A DNA stretch of 64,000 bases, taken from positions 1 through 64,000 of the forward strand of contig CAYZXS010000015.1 of assembly GCA_964482495.1 (NCBI GenBank), read 5' to 3'. Below, piece by piece: positions 25,082-33,331 of this stretch. Each line of letters starts with the position of its first letter. The stretch's first letter is position 1. Made by a program: the position numbers and the translations under genes. This DNA comes from J029 sp964482495 (GTDB lineage: Bacteria; Planctomycetota; UBA1135). The notes below the pieces were generated by a model, which saw only the letters and a program-made list of their open reading frames with translations, searched no databases and was not told the origin of the DNA.

Positions 25082-26056
25082 ATGCGCCACCCCTCCCGAA
25101 CCCTCTCCGCCCTGCTCCTCGGCGCTTGCGTCCTGGTCCTCGGCACCTGCGCCGCTTGCTCCTTCGGCCAGCAGGAGGCCGAGCCGCTGACCCCGCCCAG
25201 CTTCGACGAGGCCCGCGCCTGGGCCGACCTCGAGCACTTCGTCGGCATCGGACCGCGGCCGATGGGCAGCGCCGCCCTGGCCGAGGCCCGGGAGTACATC
25301 AAGGCCGAGCTGAAGGACTACGGCTGGCTGATCGAGGAGGTCCCCTTCACCGCCACCGCCCCCCCCGGCGCCCGGCGCAAGGGTGAGCACAACGGCGTCA
25401 ACATCCTGGCGCGGCGCCCGGGCAGTGAAGCCGGCGAGGTCTGGCTCGCCAGCCACTACGACACCTACGACCAGCGCGGCTTCGTCGGCGCCAACGACGC
25501 CGGCTCCTCTTCGGCGGTGCTGCTGGAGCTGGCGCGCCAGCTCGGCGGCCCCGAGGTGCGCTCCGGCCCGACCCTGGTCCTGTGCTGGTTCGACGGCGAG
25601 GAGCCCTTCTCGCCGGTGGCCTGGAGCAACGAGAACAACTCCACCTTCGGCAGCCGACACCAGGTCGAGCTGCTCAAGGAAGCCGACGCCCTCTCCAGCA
25701 TCCGCGCCTTCATCCTGATGGACATGGTCGGCGACGCCAAGCTCGGCATCACCCTCCCCGAGGAGACCGACTCGCGCCTGGAGAGCATCTTCGAGACCAC
25801 GGCGCTGCGGCTCGGCTACAAGCTGATGTTCTTCGAGCGCCGGCCGATCCGCGACGACCACGTGCCCTTCTACAAGGCGCGCGTGCCGGTCATCAACCTG
25901 ATCGACCTCAAGTTCGGCTCGGGCCTGAGCAACGAGTGGTGGCACACCGCCGAGGACCAGCTCGAGAAGTGCAGCCCGGAGAGCATGCGCAAGGTCGGCG
26001 AGGTGGTGCTGGCCGCCCTGCCCAAGGTCGAGCAGGAATTCCCGGTCCGCGGCTGA
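25082..26056 (+). CDS. M28-family glutaminyl-peptide cyclotransferase-like lipoprotein
   Basis: A 324-residue zinc-dependent protein with a lipobox-like end of the signal (LVLGTC or TCAAC). Zinc ligands fit SHYDT, GANDAGSS, WFDGEE, LMDMVGD and WWHTAED. The order and the FGSRHQ motif after the acidic pair are closer to glutaminyl cyclase than to general aminopeptidases. It would convert N-terminal Gln to pyroglutamate or act as a peptidase in the periplasm. A TATCAT lies 23 bases upstream of the ATG. The catalytic difference from peptidases cannot be proven here. Confidence 0.82.
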   Translation: MRHPSRTLSALLLGACVLVLGTCAACSFGQQEAEPLTPPSFDEARAWADLEHFVGIGPRPMGSAALAEAREYIKAELKDYGWLIEEVPFTATAPPGARRKGEHNGVNILARRPGSEAGEVWLASHYDTYDQRGFVGANDAGSSSAVLLELARQLGGPEVRSGPTLVLCWFDGEEPFSPVAWSNENNSTFGSRHQVELLKEADALSSIRAFILMDMVGDAKLGITLPEETDSRLESIFETTALRLGYKLMFFERRPIRDDHVPFYKARVPVINLIDLKFGSGLSNEWWHTAEDQLEKCSPESMRKVGEVVLAALPKVEQEFPVRG

Positions 26057-26065
26057 GGCCGCGGA
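26046..26065. terminator. hairpin with the M28 stop codon in its tetraloop
   Basis: Perfect 8-base-pair stem, TCCGCGGC paired with GCCGCGGA, with loop TGAG that contains the TGA of the M28 gene. No T-tract follows, so it is not a standard intrinsic terminator. It may still slow transcription or protect the message 3' end. Confidence 0.4.
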
Positions 26066-26099
26066 CGCCGGCGGCATCGCCGCGAGTCGCCAGGAGGCC

Positions 26100-26119
26100 G
26101 CCGGCGCTCAGGCGCCGGC
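26100..26119. terminator. hairpin with the smc stop codon in its tetraloop
   Basis: Perfect 8-base-pair stem, GCCGGCGC paired with GCGCCGGC, with loop TCAG (CTGA on the smc transcript) that contains the smc stop. It has no T-tract. It mirrors the hairpin at 26046-26065 on the other convergent gene. Confidence 0.4.
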
Positions 26120-29100
26120 TTCGTGCTCGCGTTCGGCCACCGGCGCCGGCTCCGGCGCCGCGGCGATCCGCGCCGGCGCCGAGGCCGGAGCCACTGGGGC
26201 CTGCGCCAGCGCGGCGCGCTCGGCCACCAGCCCGGTCCGGGCGTCGGTGAGCTTCTCCGGCGACTCCGGGATCTCCGACAGCTCCACCCCCACCACCAGG
26301 CTGACCCCGGCCTTGCGCATGGTGACGCCGAACAGGCGCTCGCAGCGGGCCATGGTCAGCTTGTTGTGGGTCACGACCATGAACTGGGTGCCGCCGATGA
26401 AGTCGTCCAGCACGTCCAGGAAGCGGCCGACGTTGGCGTCGTCGAGGGCGGCGTCGACCTCGTCCAGCAGGCAGAAGGGCGAGGGCCGGGAGCGGAACAC
26501 CGCCAGCAGCAGCGCCAGCGCCGTGAGGGTGCGCTCGCCGCCGGAGAGCAGCTTGATCGAGCGCAGCTCCTTGCCGGGCGGGCGCACCGAGATCTCGATG
26601 CCGGCGACCAGCGGGTCGACCTCGGCCTCGAGGGAGATGTCGGCCCGGCCGCCGCGGAAGAGCCGGCGGAAGATCGACTCGAACTGCCCCTGGACCGCGT
26701 CGAAGGTCTCGAGGAAGCGGTCGCGGCAGCGCCGGTCGAGGTCCTCGATGGTGGCCTCGAGGTTGGTGCGGGCCTCGGTCAGGTCGCCGCGCTCCTTGCC
26801 CAGGAACTCGGCCCGCTGCTCCCGCTCCTCGAGCTCGGCGACGGCGTCCAGGTTGACCGATCCGATCGAGTCGAGGCTGGCGCGGAGCCTGCCGACCTCC
26901 GCCCGGAGCTGCTCCAGCTGCTCGCCGTCCGGCCGCTGGTCCTCCTCCAGGTTGGCGCCGCGGACCAGGTCCTCGAGCGGCTGCTGGAACTCCTCGGTGA
27001 TGGTGCGCACGAGCTCGGCGCGCTGCATCTGCACCCGCTGCAGGCCGAGGGCGTGCTCCTGGCGCTCGCCGAGCAGCTGCTCGAGCTTGCCTTCGCCGCC
27101 CTGGGCGCCGTAGCGGGCCTGCTCGAAGGCGTCGCGGGCGCGCTCGAATTGGACTCGGGCCTGCTCCAGGCGCTCGTCCAGCTCGCCGCGCTCGCTGAGC
27201 AGCTCGCGGGTCCGGCCGCGGCCGGTCTCGGCCTCCTGGCGCAGCTCCTCGGCGCGCCGGCCGAGCTCCGCCAGCTCCTCCCGGATGCGCCCGCTCTCCT
27301 GCCGGTCCCGGTCGTGCAGGCGCTGGTGGGCCTCGATCCGCTCCTCGACGTGGGCCAGCTGCTGCTGCACGCTCTCGTCGGCGAGGCGCGCCTCTTGCAG
27401 TTCCTGGCGGGCCGACTCGAGCTCGCCCTCCCGCTCCGCGGCGCCGCCTTCGGCCCGCTCGAGCTCCGCGTTCAAGGCCTCCCGGCGCGCCTCGGCGGCG
27501 TCCCGGGCGGCGCTGGCCTCAGCCTCGGCGGCTTCGGCGGCGGACCGCTTCTCGTGGGCCGAGCGCAGCTCGTCGGCGAGCGCCAGGTCCTCGTCGGCGA
27601 GGGCCAGGGCGCGCCGCTCCAGGTCCTGGACCCGGGCCTGGGCGCGGTCGCGCTCGGCGACGGCCTCGCGCAGCCGGCCGTCGAGGGCCTGGAGCTCGGC
27701 GCTGACCTGCTCCAGCTCCTCCCCGGCGCGCTCCGCCCGCGCCCGCGACTCGGCCTCGATCCGCTCCGAGCGCTCAGCGAGGGCGCTGGCCTCCTTGCGG
27801 GCGTTGCGCCGCGCCAGGATGCCTTCGGCGCCGCTGCCTTGGAGCATGCCCACCCGGGCGAAACCGCCGCCGTGGAGCTCGCCGTCCTGGGACAGGAATA
27901 GCGCCCCGGGGTGCTGCGCAGCGAGCTGGCGGGCCTGGACGGCGTCGTCGACGCAGTAGATCTCGCCGAGCCGGGAGCACAAGGCGTCACAGCGGGCGGG
28001 GTCGCCGTCGAGCAGCCCGCGCAGCGGGGCGGCGGCGACCACGTTCACCGGGGCCGGGCTGGCCGCCGGGAAGAAGCAGTCGAAGGCGCCCTCGGGCAGG
28101 CCAGCGGCGGCCTCGCGGCCCTCCAGCCACAGGCCGTGCTGCATGCGTCCGAGCAGGTCCTCGACCAGCCGGTCCCAGGGCGCGGGCACGCTGACGCCCT
28201 CGAGCAGCAGCGAGGCTTCGCCGCCCCCCTTCACCAGGTCCCGGACGCGGTCGGGCACCCCCTGCTGCTCCTCGTCGACGGTGCTCAGGGCCTGCAGCCG
28301 GGTGCGGGCCGCGGCGGCGTCCTGGCGCGCAGCGGCGGCGGCGCGCTCGCTCTGCTCCCGCTCCTCGCGCAGGGAGTCCCGCCGGGTCACCAGCTGGCGG
28401 GCGCGGTCCTCGTCCTCGCCGACGCGGACGCTGCTCTGCTCCAGGGCGTCGCGGGCCTGGTCGAGCTCGCCGACCAGGCGCTGGCGCTCGCTCTCGCCTT
28501 CGGCGGTCCGCCGCTCCAGGGCCTTGAGCGCTCCCTCCGCCTCGCTGCGGTCGTGGGCGGCGGCGGCGGCGGCGTTGTGGTGCCGGGTGCGCTCCCCGAG
28601 CGCTTCCAGCACGCCCTGGCGCAGCTCCTCCAGCCGGCCGCGCAGCTCGCGGTGCTGCTCGCGCCGCTGCTCGAAGCGGGTGGAAGCCTGGGCCAGCGCG
28701 GCGGCGCTGCGTTCCCGCTCGCCGCCGAGGCGGGCCCGGTCCTGCTCCAGGACGCCGTCCTCCTGGCGCCTGCCCTCATCCTCCTGCTCCAAGCCGACGA
28801 GGCGCTCCGACTCGCGCTCCCGGCGCAGCTCGAGCTCGTGGGCCCGGCCCTCCAGGCCGCGCACCCGCTCCTCGAGGCCGGCGGCCTTCTCCTTGGTCTC
28901 GGCCGCGGCGGCGCGCAGGGCGTCGTGGTGCTCGCGCAGCACCCCTGCCTCCTTGTCCAGCTCCTGGAGCTTGCGCTCGGCGCTCTCCCGCTCGGCGCGC
29001 AGCTCGGTGATGCGAGCCTCGAGCTCCTCGGCGCGGCTCCGCAGCGCCGTCTCCTCCACCTGATGGCGAGCCGAGTCGGCCCAGGAGAGCCGGATCTTGC

Positions 29101-29773
29101 CCTCGCGGTACTGGTCACGGGTGTCGACGAAGCGGCGCGCCTTGCCGGCCTGGTACTTCAGCGAACGCACCGCGCGCTGGACCTCCTCGTAGACGTCCTC
29201 GACCCGCGCCAGGTCCTGCGCCACCCGGTTCAGCTTCAGCTCGGCCTCGTGCTTGCGCGCCTTGTAGCGGCTGATGCCGGCGGCCTCCTCGAAGACCGAG
29301 CGCCGCTCGGCGGCGTTGGCCGACAGCACGGCGTCGATCTTGCCCTGGGCCAGCACCATGTAGCTGCGGACGCCGAGGCCGGTGTCCATCAGCACGTCGC
29401 GCACCTCCTTGCGCTTGACCTTGCGGCCGTTCAGCAGGTACTCGGCCTCGCCGCCGCGGAACAGCCGCCGCCCGATCGCCACCTCGCCGCCCGGCTCGAC
29501 GATGTCGCCGGCGTCGTCGGCCAGGATGATCTCCACCATCGCGTAAGGCGCAGGGGCGCGGCCCTCGGCGCCCTTGAAGATGACGTCGTCCATCGCGTCC
29601 GCGCGCAGGGTCTTGGCCGAGCGCTCCCCCATCACCCACAGCAGCGCGTCGACCACGTTCGACTTGCCGCAGCCGTTGGGCCCGACGATGCCGGTCAGGC
29701 CGCGCTGCACCTGGACGACGGTGCGGTCGGCGAAGGACTTGAAGCCCTCGAGTTCGATTCGCTTGAGGAACAT
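26108..29773 (-). CDS. smc: chromosome segregation ATPase SMC
   Basis: A 1221-residue SMC protein. Walker A is GPNGCGKSN (31-39), long Gln/Glu/Arg-rich coiled coils flank a hinge around 510-650, and the C-terminal head has LLSGGERTLTAL (about 1075) and Walker B with LLDEVD (about 1102). It organises and condenses sister chromosomes in the cytoplasm. It carries an Ala/Pro-rich C-terminal tail of about 50 residues beyond the head. scpA and scpB are not adjacent. It is 12 bases after the ATP-cone gene and likely in one unit with nrdR. Confidence 0.96.
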   Translation of the reverse strand: MFLKRIELEGFKSFADRTVVQVQRGLTGIVGPNGCGKSNVVDALLWVMGERSAKTLRADAMDDVIFKGAEGRAPAPYAMVEIILADDAGDIVEPGGEVAIGRRLFRGGEAEYLLNGRKVKRKEVRDVLMDTGLGVRSYMVLAQGKIDAVLSANAAERRSVFEEAAGISRYKARKHEAELKLNRVAQDLARVEDVYEEVQRAVRSLKYQAGKARRFVDTRDQYREGKIRLSWADSARHQVEETALRSRAEELEARITELRAERESAERKLQELDKEAGVLREHHDALRAAAAETKEKAAGLEERVRGLEGRAHELELRRERESERLVGLEQEDEGRRQEDGVLEQDRARLGGERERSAAALAQASTRFEQRREQHRELRGRLEELRQGVLEALGERTRHHNAAAAAAHDRSEAEGALKALERRTAEGESERQRLVGELDQARDALEQSSVRVGEDEDRARQLVTRRDSLREEREQSERAAAAARQDAAAARTRLQALSTVDEEQQGVPDRVRDLVKGGGEASLLLEGVSVPAPWDRLVEDLLGRMQHGLWLEGREAAAGLPEGAFDCFFPAASPAPVNVVAAAPLRGLLDGDPARCDALCSRLGEIYCVDDAVQARQLAAQHPGALFLSQDGELHGGGFARVGMLQGSGAEGILARRNARKEASALAERSERIEAESRARAERAGEELEQVSAELQALDGRLREAVAERDRAQARVQDLERRALALADEDLALADELRSAHEKRSAAEAAEAEASAARDAAEARREALNAELERAEGGAAEREGELESARQELQEARLADESVQQQLAHVEERIEAHQRLHDRDRQESGRIREELAELGRRAEELRQEAETGRGRTRELLSERGELDERLEQARVQFERARDAFEQARYGAQGGEGKLEQLLGERQEHALGLQRVQMQRAELVRTITEEFQQPLEDLVRGANLEEDQRPDGEQLEQLRAEVGRLRASLDSIGSVNLDAVAELEEREQRAEFLGKERGDLTEARTNLEATIEDLDRRCRDRFLETFDAVQGQFESIFRRLFRGGRADISLEAEVDPLVAGIEISVRPPGKELRSIKLLSGGERTLTALALLLAVFRSRPSPFCLLDEVDAALDDANVGRFLDVLDDFIGGTQFMVVTHNKLTMARCERLFGVTMRKAGVSLVVGVELSEIPESPEKLTDARTGLVAERAALAQAPVAPASAPARIAAAPEPAPVAEREHEAGA

Positions 29774-29785
29774 GCGTGCGGTGGA

Positions 29786-31432
29786 TCAGGAAGAGGGGCC
29801 GGCTGCGGCCAGCTGCTGCAGCTCGGGGGTCTTGAGGGCGGCTTCGGCGGAGAGCTCGAGCCAGGGGGCGGCGGAGAAGGCCGAGGCGGGCGGCACCTGG
29901 GCGGCCTCCAGCGGGCACCAGCCCACCGGGTAGGCGTAGGAGCCGGCCGCGGGGTCGCGGGAGGCGAGGCGGGCGCCGGCGCCCTCGGCGTGGGGCGGGG
30001 CGAAGTCGCGCAGGCGCAGGCCGGAGATGCGGGCGCGGCGGGCGAACAGGCTGCGCAGGCCGAGCAGGGTGCGGCGCAGCCGGTCGGAGCCGGAGCTGAC
30101 GCCCGGCCACAGGAAGCTGAGGGCCTGCGGCAAGCCCGCCGGCACCAGGGCGACGGTGGCGGCGCCCTCGCCTTGGGCCCGACCGGAGAGCTGGAGCAGG
30201 GTCGAACAGGCCAGCTCGGCCGACTGCTCGACCTGGCCGAGGAAGGCCTTCTCGTCGCCGTCCGCCTGCTGAGCCGCGGCCGCCAGGTTGATCACGGCGC
30301 AGCCGCGCAGCTCGCGGCGGGCCTTGGGCTGGCGGGGCGCCACCGAGGCGGGCCACCACTCGAGCAGCACCCGGCCGTGGGCGGCGAGGGCCTCTCGCTC
30401 GGCCTCCGAGGCGGTGAAGTAGCGGCTCAAGGGGAGCCGCGCCCAGACCCCGTCCAAGGCCCACTCGTGCGCCAGGGCCGGGTCACCGGTGCGGTAGCGC
30501 AGGTTGCATCCGGGGGCGTTCAACCAGCGCGGGGCGCTGCGGCTGAGCTCGGTCCAGGGACGGGCGGCGGGCCACCAGACCTGGACCTCGTGGGCCTTGC
30601 CGCGCTCCTCGGCGACGCGGTGCCAGAAGGCCTGCTCGCTCTCGTCGGCGGCGGGATGCAACAGCGCGCGCGCCGGCCGCAGCCAGTCGCCGAGCGCCGG
30701 CACGTCGAAGCGACCGTCGCGCAGGGCGTCGACCTGGGCGGCGGAGAGCAGGTCCTCGAGGGCGAAGCGCGCCAGCAGTTCGCCGCCCAGCGCCGGCCGC
30801 GGGTCGCGCCCGGGCGAGGTCAGGGACGGGCCGGCGGCGGCGGTGGGCAGGCAGTCGCCGCCGAGCCAGGCGCGCATCTCGCGCCGGTCCAGCCCGACGT
30901 GGTCGGCGCCGAGCGGGTCGGCGCGCAGGCCCATGGTTCGGCACTCGTTGTCGGCCAGCGCCGCGACCAGCCGCCCGGTGGCGTGGCGCAGCTCGGTGTC
31001 GAGCAGCCGCCGCTCGACCCGGCGCGCCACCTGCCAGGCCAGGCTGCTCTCGAGGTAGCGGTCGCGCACCAGCGACATCGCCAGCCGCGGCCGGTCCCAG
31101 GGCCGGGCGCTGGCGTCGCGGCCGTGCGCGGTGTGCACCCGCAGCCGGTCGAGCTGGGCGCGGCGGGTGTCGCGGAAGGCGCGGTAGGCGCGCGCCGCCT
31201 CGCCGAAGCCGGCCACCGCCAGCGCGCTCTCGGCGCCGGCGGCGAGCTCGCCGGTCTCGACCGTGCCGGTGCCGGCCAGGGCGCCGGCGACCGCGGCGGC
31301 CAGCACCGTCGCCTGGGCGCCGTCGGCCCCCGCGGACTCCAGCGCGAACTGCAGCGAGTCCGCCAAGCGGACCGCATCGAAGCTCTCCTCGCGACCGTCG
31401 CGCTTACGGACGCGGGTCGGCAGCGGCTCCAT
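29786..31432 (-). CDS. ATP-cone protein, possibly a degenerate ribonucleotide reductase relative
   Basis: A 548-residue protein. Residues 5-95 form an ATP-cone, beginning VRKRDGREESFDAVRLADSL and ending in ARAYRAFRDTRR. A second helical block (about 110-170) with WDRPRL and VERRLLDTEL resembles the segment that follows ATP-cones in class II/III reductases. Later GCAVINLA resembles an NrdD barrel strand. It has no RxCGY-type glycyl radical motif and no obvious catalytic Cys triad or C-terminal zinc CxxC pairs, so reductase activity is unlikely. It overlaps nrdR by 29 bases and precedes smc. Regulation or binding of dATP/ATP is a reasonable guess. Confidence 0.6.
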   Translation of the reverse strand: MEPLPTRVRKRDGREESFDAVRLADSLQFALESAGADGAQATVLAAAVAGALAGTGTVETGELAAGAESALAVAGFGEAARAYRAFRDTRRAQLDRLRVHTAHGRDASARPWDRPRLAMSLVRDRYLESSLAWQVARRVERRLLDTELRHATGRLVAALADNECRTMGLRADPLGADHVGLDRREMRAWLGGDCLPTAAAGPSLTSPGRDPRPALGGELLARFALEDLLSAAQVDALRDGRFDVPALGDWLRPARALLHPAADESEQAFWHRVAEERGKAHEVQVWWPAARPWTELSRSAPRWLNAPGCNLRYRTGDPALAHEWALDGVWARLPLSRYFTASEAEREALAAHGRVLLEWWPASVAPRQPKARRELRGCAVINLAAAAQQADGDEKAFLGQVEQSAELACSTLLQLSGRAQGEGAATVALVPAGLPQALSFLWPGVSSGSDRLRRTLLGLRSLFARRARISGLRLRDFAPPHAEGAGARLASRDPAAGSYAYPVGWCPLEAAQVPPASAFSAAPWLELSAEAALKTPELQQLAAAGPSS

Positions 31433-31889
31433 GGCTTCCCTTCTCGAGCATCGGCTTCAGCTCCTCGAAGAATTGCGCGATGTCCTTGAACTCGCGGTAG
31501 ACCGAGGCGAAGCGGACGTAGGCCACCTGGTCGAGCTTGCGCAGCTCGTCCATGAGCAGCTGGCCGATGTACTTGCTGCTGACCTCACGGTCGAACATCT
31601 CGGCCAGCTGGCGCTCGATCCGGGCCGTGATCTCCTCGACCTCCTCCAGCGCCACGGGGCGCTTCTCGCAGGCCTTGAGCATGCCCTGAAGGATCTTGGT
31701 TCGGTCGAAGGGCACCCGCGAGCCGTCCTTCTTGACCACCCGGAGCGGGGTCTCCTCCATGCGCTCGTAGGTGGTGAAGCGGCGGCCACAGTCCAGGCAC
31801 TCCCGGCGGCGGCGGATGGAGTAGCCGTCGGCCGAGGAGCGGGAGTCGATGACCCGGTCGTTGTCCTGTTTGCAGTAGGGGCAGCGCAC
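31404..31889 (-). CDS. nrdR: transcriptional repressor NrdR
   Basis: A 161-residue regulator of ribonucleotide reductase genes. The N-terminal zinc ribbon is CPYC at 3-6 with CLDCGRRF near 31, followed by the ATP-cone (about 49-140) starting VVKKDGSRVPFDRTKI. It senses dATP/ATP. The start is GTG at 31889 with GAAAGG close upstream. No ribonucleotide reductase gene is in the window; instead the adjacent gene carries its own ATP-cone. About 20 extra residues follow the domain. Confidence 0.95.
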   Translation of the reverse strand: MRCPYCKQDNDRVIDSRSSADGYSIRRRRECLDCGRRFTTYERMEETPLRVVKKDGSRVPFDRTKILQGMLKACEKRPVALEEVEEITARIERQLAEMFDREVSSKYIGQLLMDELRKLDQVAYVRFASVYREFKDIAQFFEELKPMLEKGSHGAAADPRP

Positions 31890-31896
31890 CTTTCAG

Positions 31897-31914
31897 GCCC
31901 CTATTCCAAGGGGC
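31897..31914. other. short hairpin in the nrdR leader
   Basis: GCCCC and GGGGC flank an 8-base loop, giving a 5-bp stem just upstream of the nrdR GTG. It could influence nrdR translation, or mark the end of a transcript from mnmE, but it has no T-tract. Confidence 0.3.
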
Positions 31915-31929
31915 ATAGACCGTTTTTAC

Positions 31930-31943
31930 CACAAGAACTTGTG
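31930..31943. promoter_or_regulatory. palindrome upstream of nrdR, possible operator
   Basis: CACAAGAACTTGTG is a perfect 6-bp inverted repeat around AA. It lies in an 80-base AT-richer gap between mnmE and nrdR, 41 bases upstream of the nrdR start. It does not resemble the usual NrdR box. An operator role is inferred from symmetry and position. Confidence 0.35.
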
Positions 31944-31969
31944 CAAATTCCACCTCCGACCCACCGGGC

Positions 31970-33331
31970 TCATTTGCCGAGGCAGAAGCGGCCGAAGATC
32001 TGGTCCAGCAGGTCCTCGGGGGTCAGCTCCCCCACGAGCTCCCCCAAGGGGGCCAAGGCCAGCCGCAGCTCCTCGGCCACGAGCTCCGCGGGAGCGGCGC
32101 TCCGGCGCAGCTCGCCGGCCCGCTGCACTGCTTCCAAGGCCTGGCTCAAGGCCGCCCGGTGCCGCTCGCCGGCCCCGCGACGGGCCTCCCGCTGGGCCTC
32201 CTGCCGCGCCAGCTGGTCCGCCGTCCCGGCCGCGAGCTGCGCCAACCCGCCCCCATCCAACGCCGAGACCCAGTGCATCGGGCCGAGCCGGGCGGCCGCC
32301 GCGACCACGGCCTCGGGCACGGCCCGGGGACGGTCGGCCTTGGTCCACACGACCAGGCGCGGGCCCTCGGGAGGCGCCTCCGGGAGCTGCGCCGCCGGGT
32401 CGCTGGCGTCCAGCAGCAGCCACCAGAGGTCGGCGGAGTCGCCCTGAGCCCGGTCCCGGGCAGCCTGGTCCCGGGGATCGACCGCGGCGCCCCCCAGGCC
32501 CGGACCGTCGGCGAGCCGCCAGGCCTGCTCCTGCCCCGGAGCCTCCCAATCCCCTTCGAGCCGGTCCCGGGTGGTGCCGGCCTGCTCCGAGACCAGGCCC
32601 TCGGCTCCGGTCAGGCGCCGGAACAGGCTGGTCTTGCCGGCGTTCGGGGCCCCAAAAAGGCCGATCCGCGGCGCCCCCCCGCCGACCCGCCGCCGGGCCT
32701 CGCCGCGCAGCCCGCGCCCGATGGCGGCCTCGGCCCGGTCCAGCAAGGGCTGGATCTCCTCCGGCAACAGGTCCTGCGAGTCCCCCTCCTCGAAGTCGAG
32801 GCTGGCCTCGAGCTCGGTGCGGGCGGCGACCAGGGCATCGCGGGCCTCTTGCAGCGCGGCGCCGGCGGGCCCCGCCAGCAGGCCCGCGGCCGCGGCGGCG
32901 CCGGCGGCGGTGCTGGACTCCACCAGGTCCAGGACGGCCTCCGCCTGGGCCAGGTCGAGTCGGCCGCGCAGGAAGGCCCGCCGGGTGAACTCGCCCGGCT
33001 CGGCCAGCCGGGCGCCGCGCGCCAGCAAGCCCGCCAGCACCGCCTCCACCACCGGCGGCGAGCCGGGCAGGTGCAGCTCGAGCACGTCCTCGCCGGTCGC
33101 CGAACCGGGACCGGGGAAGACCAGGAGCTCGACGCCGACCCGACCGCCGGGGGTCCACTCCAATTCGCCGCGCAGGGCGGCCCGGTCCGGCCCCGGCCGC
33201 GGGCAGCGCGGCGGCAGCAGCCGGTCCGCGGCCACGATCAGGCCGTCGCCGCTCAGGCGCAGCACCGCCCGCGCCGACGGCCCGTACGGGGTCGCCGGCG
33301 CGACGATGCAGTCGCTACTTCGAGCTGTCAC
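31970..33331 (-). CDS. mnmE: tRNA uridine-5-carboxymethylaminomethyl modification GTPase MnmE (TrmE)
   Basis: A 453-residue GTPase that with MnmG modifies U34 of tRNAs. It starts with DCIVAPATPYGPSARAVLRLSG, has an inserted G domain and ends in FGRFCLGK, matching the conserved FCxGK catalytic Cys tail. G1 is GAPNAGKTS (227-235), G2 GTTRD (252-256) and G4 TKAD. G3, normally DTAG, reads DGPG at 275-278, which is unusual. The gene follows yidC with a 17-base overlap, the common yidC-mnmE order; rnpA and rpmH are missing from the neighbourhood. Confidence 0.93.
   Translation of the reverse strand: MTARSSDCIVAPATPYGPSARAVLRLSGDGLIVAADRLLPPRCPRPGPDRAALRGELEWTPGGRVGVELLVFPGPGSATGEDVLELHLPGSPPVVEAVLAGLLARGARLAEPGEFTRRAFLRGRLDLAQAEAVLDLVESSTAAGAAAAAGLLAGPAGAALQEARDALVAARTELEASLDFEEGDSQDLLPEEIQPLLDRAEAAIGRGLRGEARRRVGGGAPRIGLFGAPNAGKTSLFRRLTGAEGLVSEQAGTTRDRLEGDWEAPGQEQAWRLADGPGLGGAAVDPRDQAARDRAQGDSADLWWLLLDASDPAAQLPEAPPEGPRLVVWTKADRPRAVPEAVVAAAARLGPMHWVSALDGGGLAQLAAGTADQLARQEAQREARRGAGERHRAALSQALEAVQRAGELRRSAAPAELVAEELRLALAPLGELVGELTPEDLLDQIFGRFCLGK

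Noticed and set aside
25081..25084. Overlapping divergent start codons in CATG for PAP2 and M28 genes
   Set aside because: It would leave no room for initiation signals on either side; the GTG at 25047 is a more likely PAP2 start, though unproven.
27911..31489. Very long open frame on the plus strand across smc, the ATP-cone gene and nrdR
   Set aside because: It is antisense to well-supported genes with strong motifs and has low-complexity Gln/Arg/Leu/Ala composition typical of GC-rich shadows.
31930..31943. NrdR box before nrdR
   Set aside because: The palindrome does not resemble the usual NrdR box pattern, so it is listed only as an unassigned palindrome.
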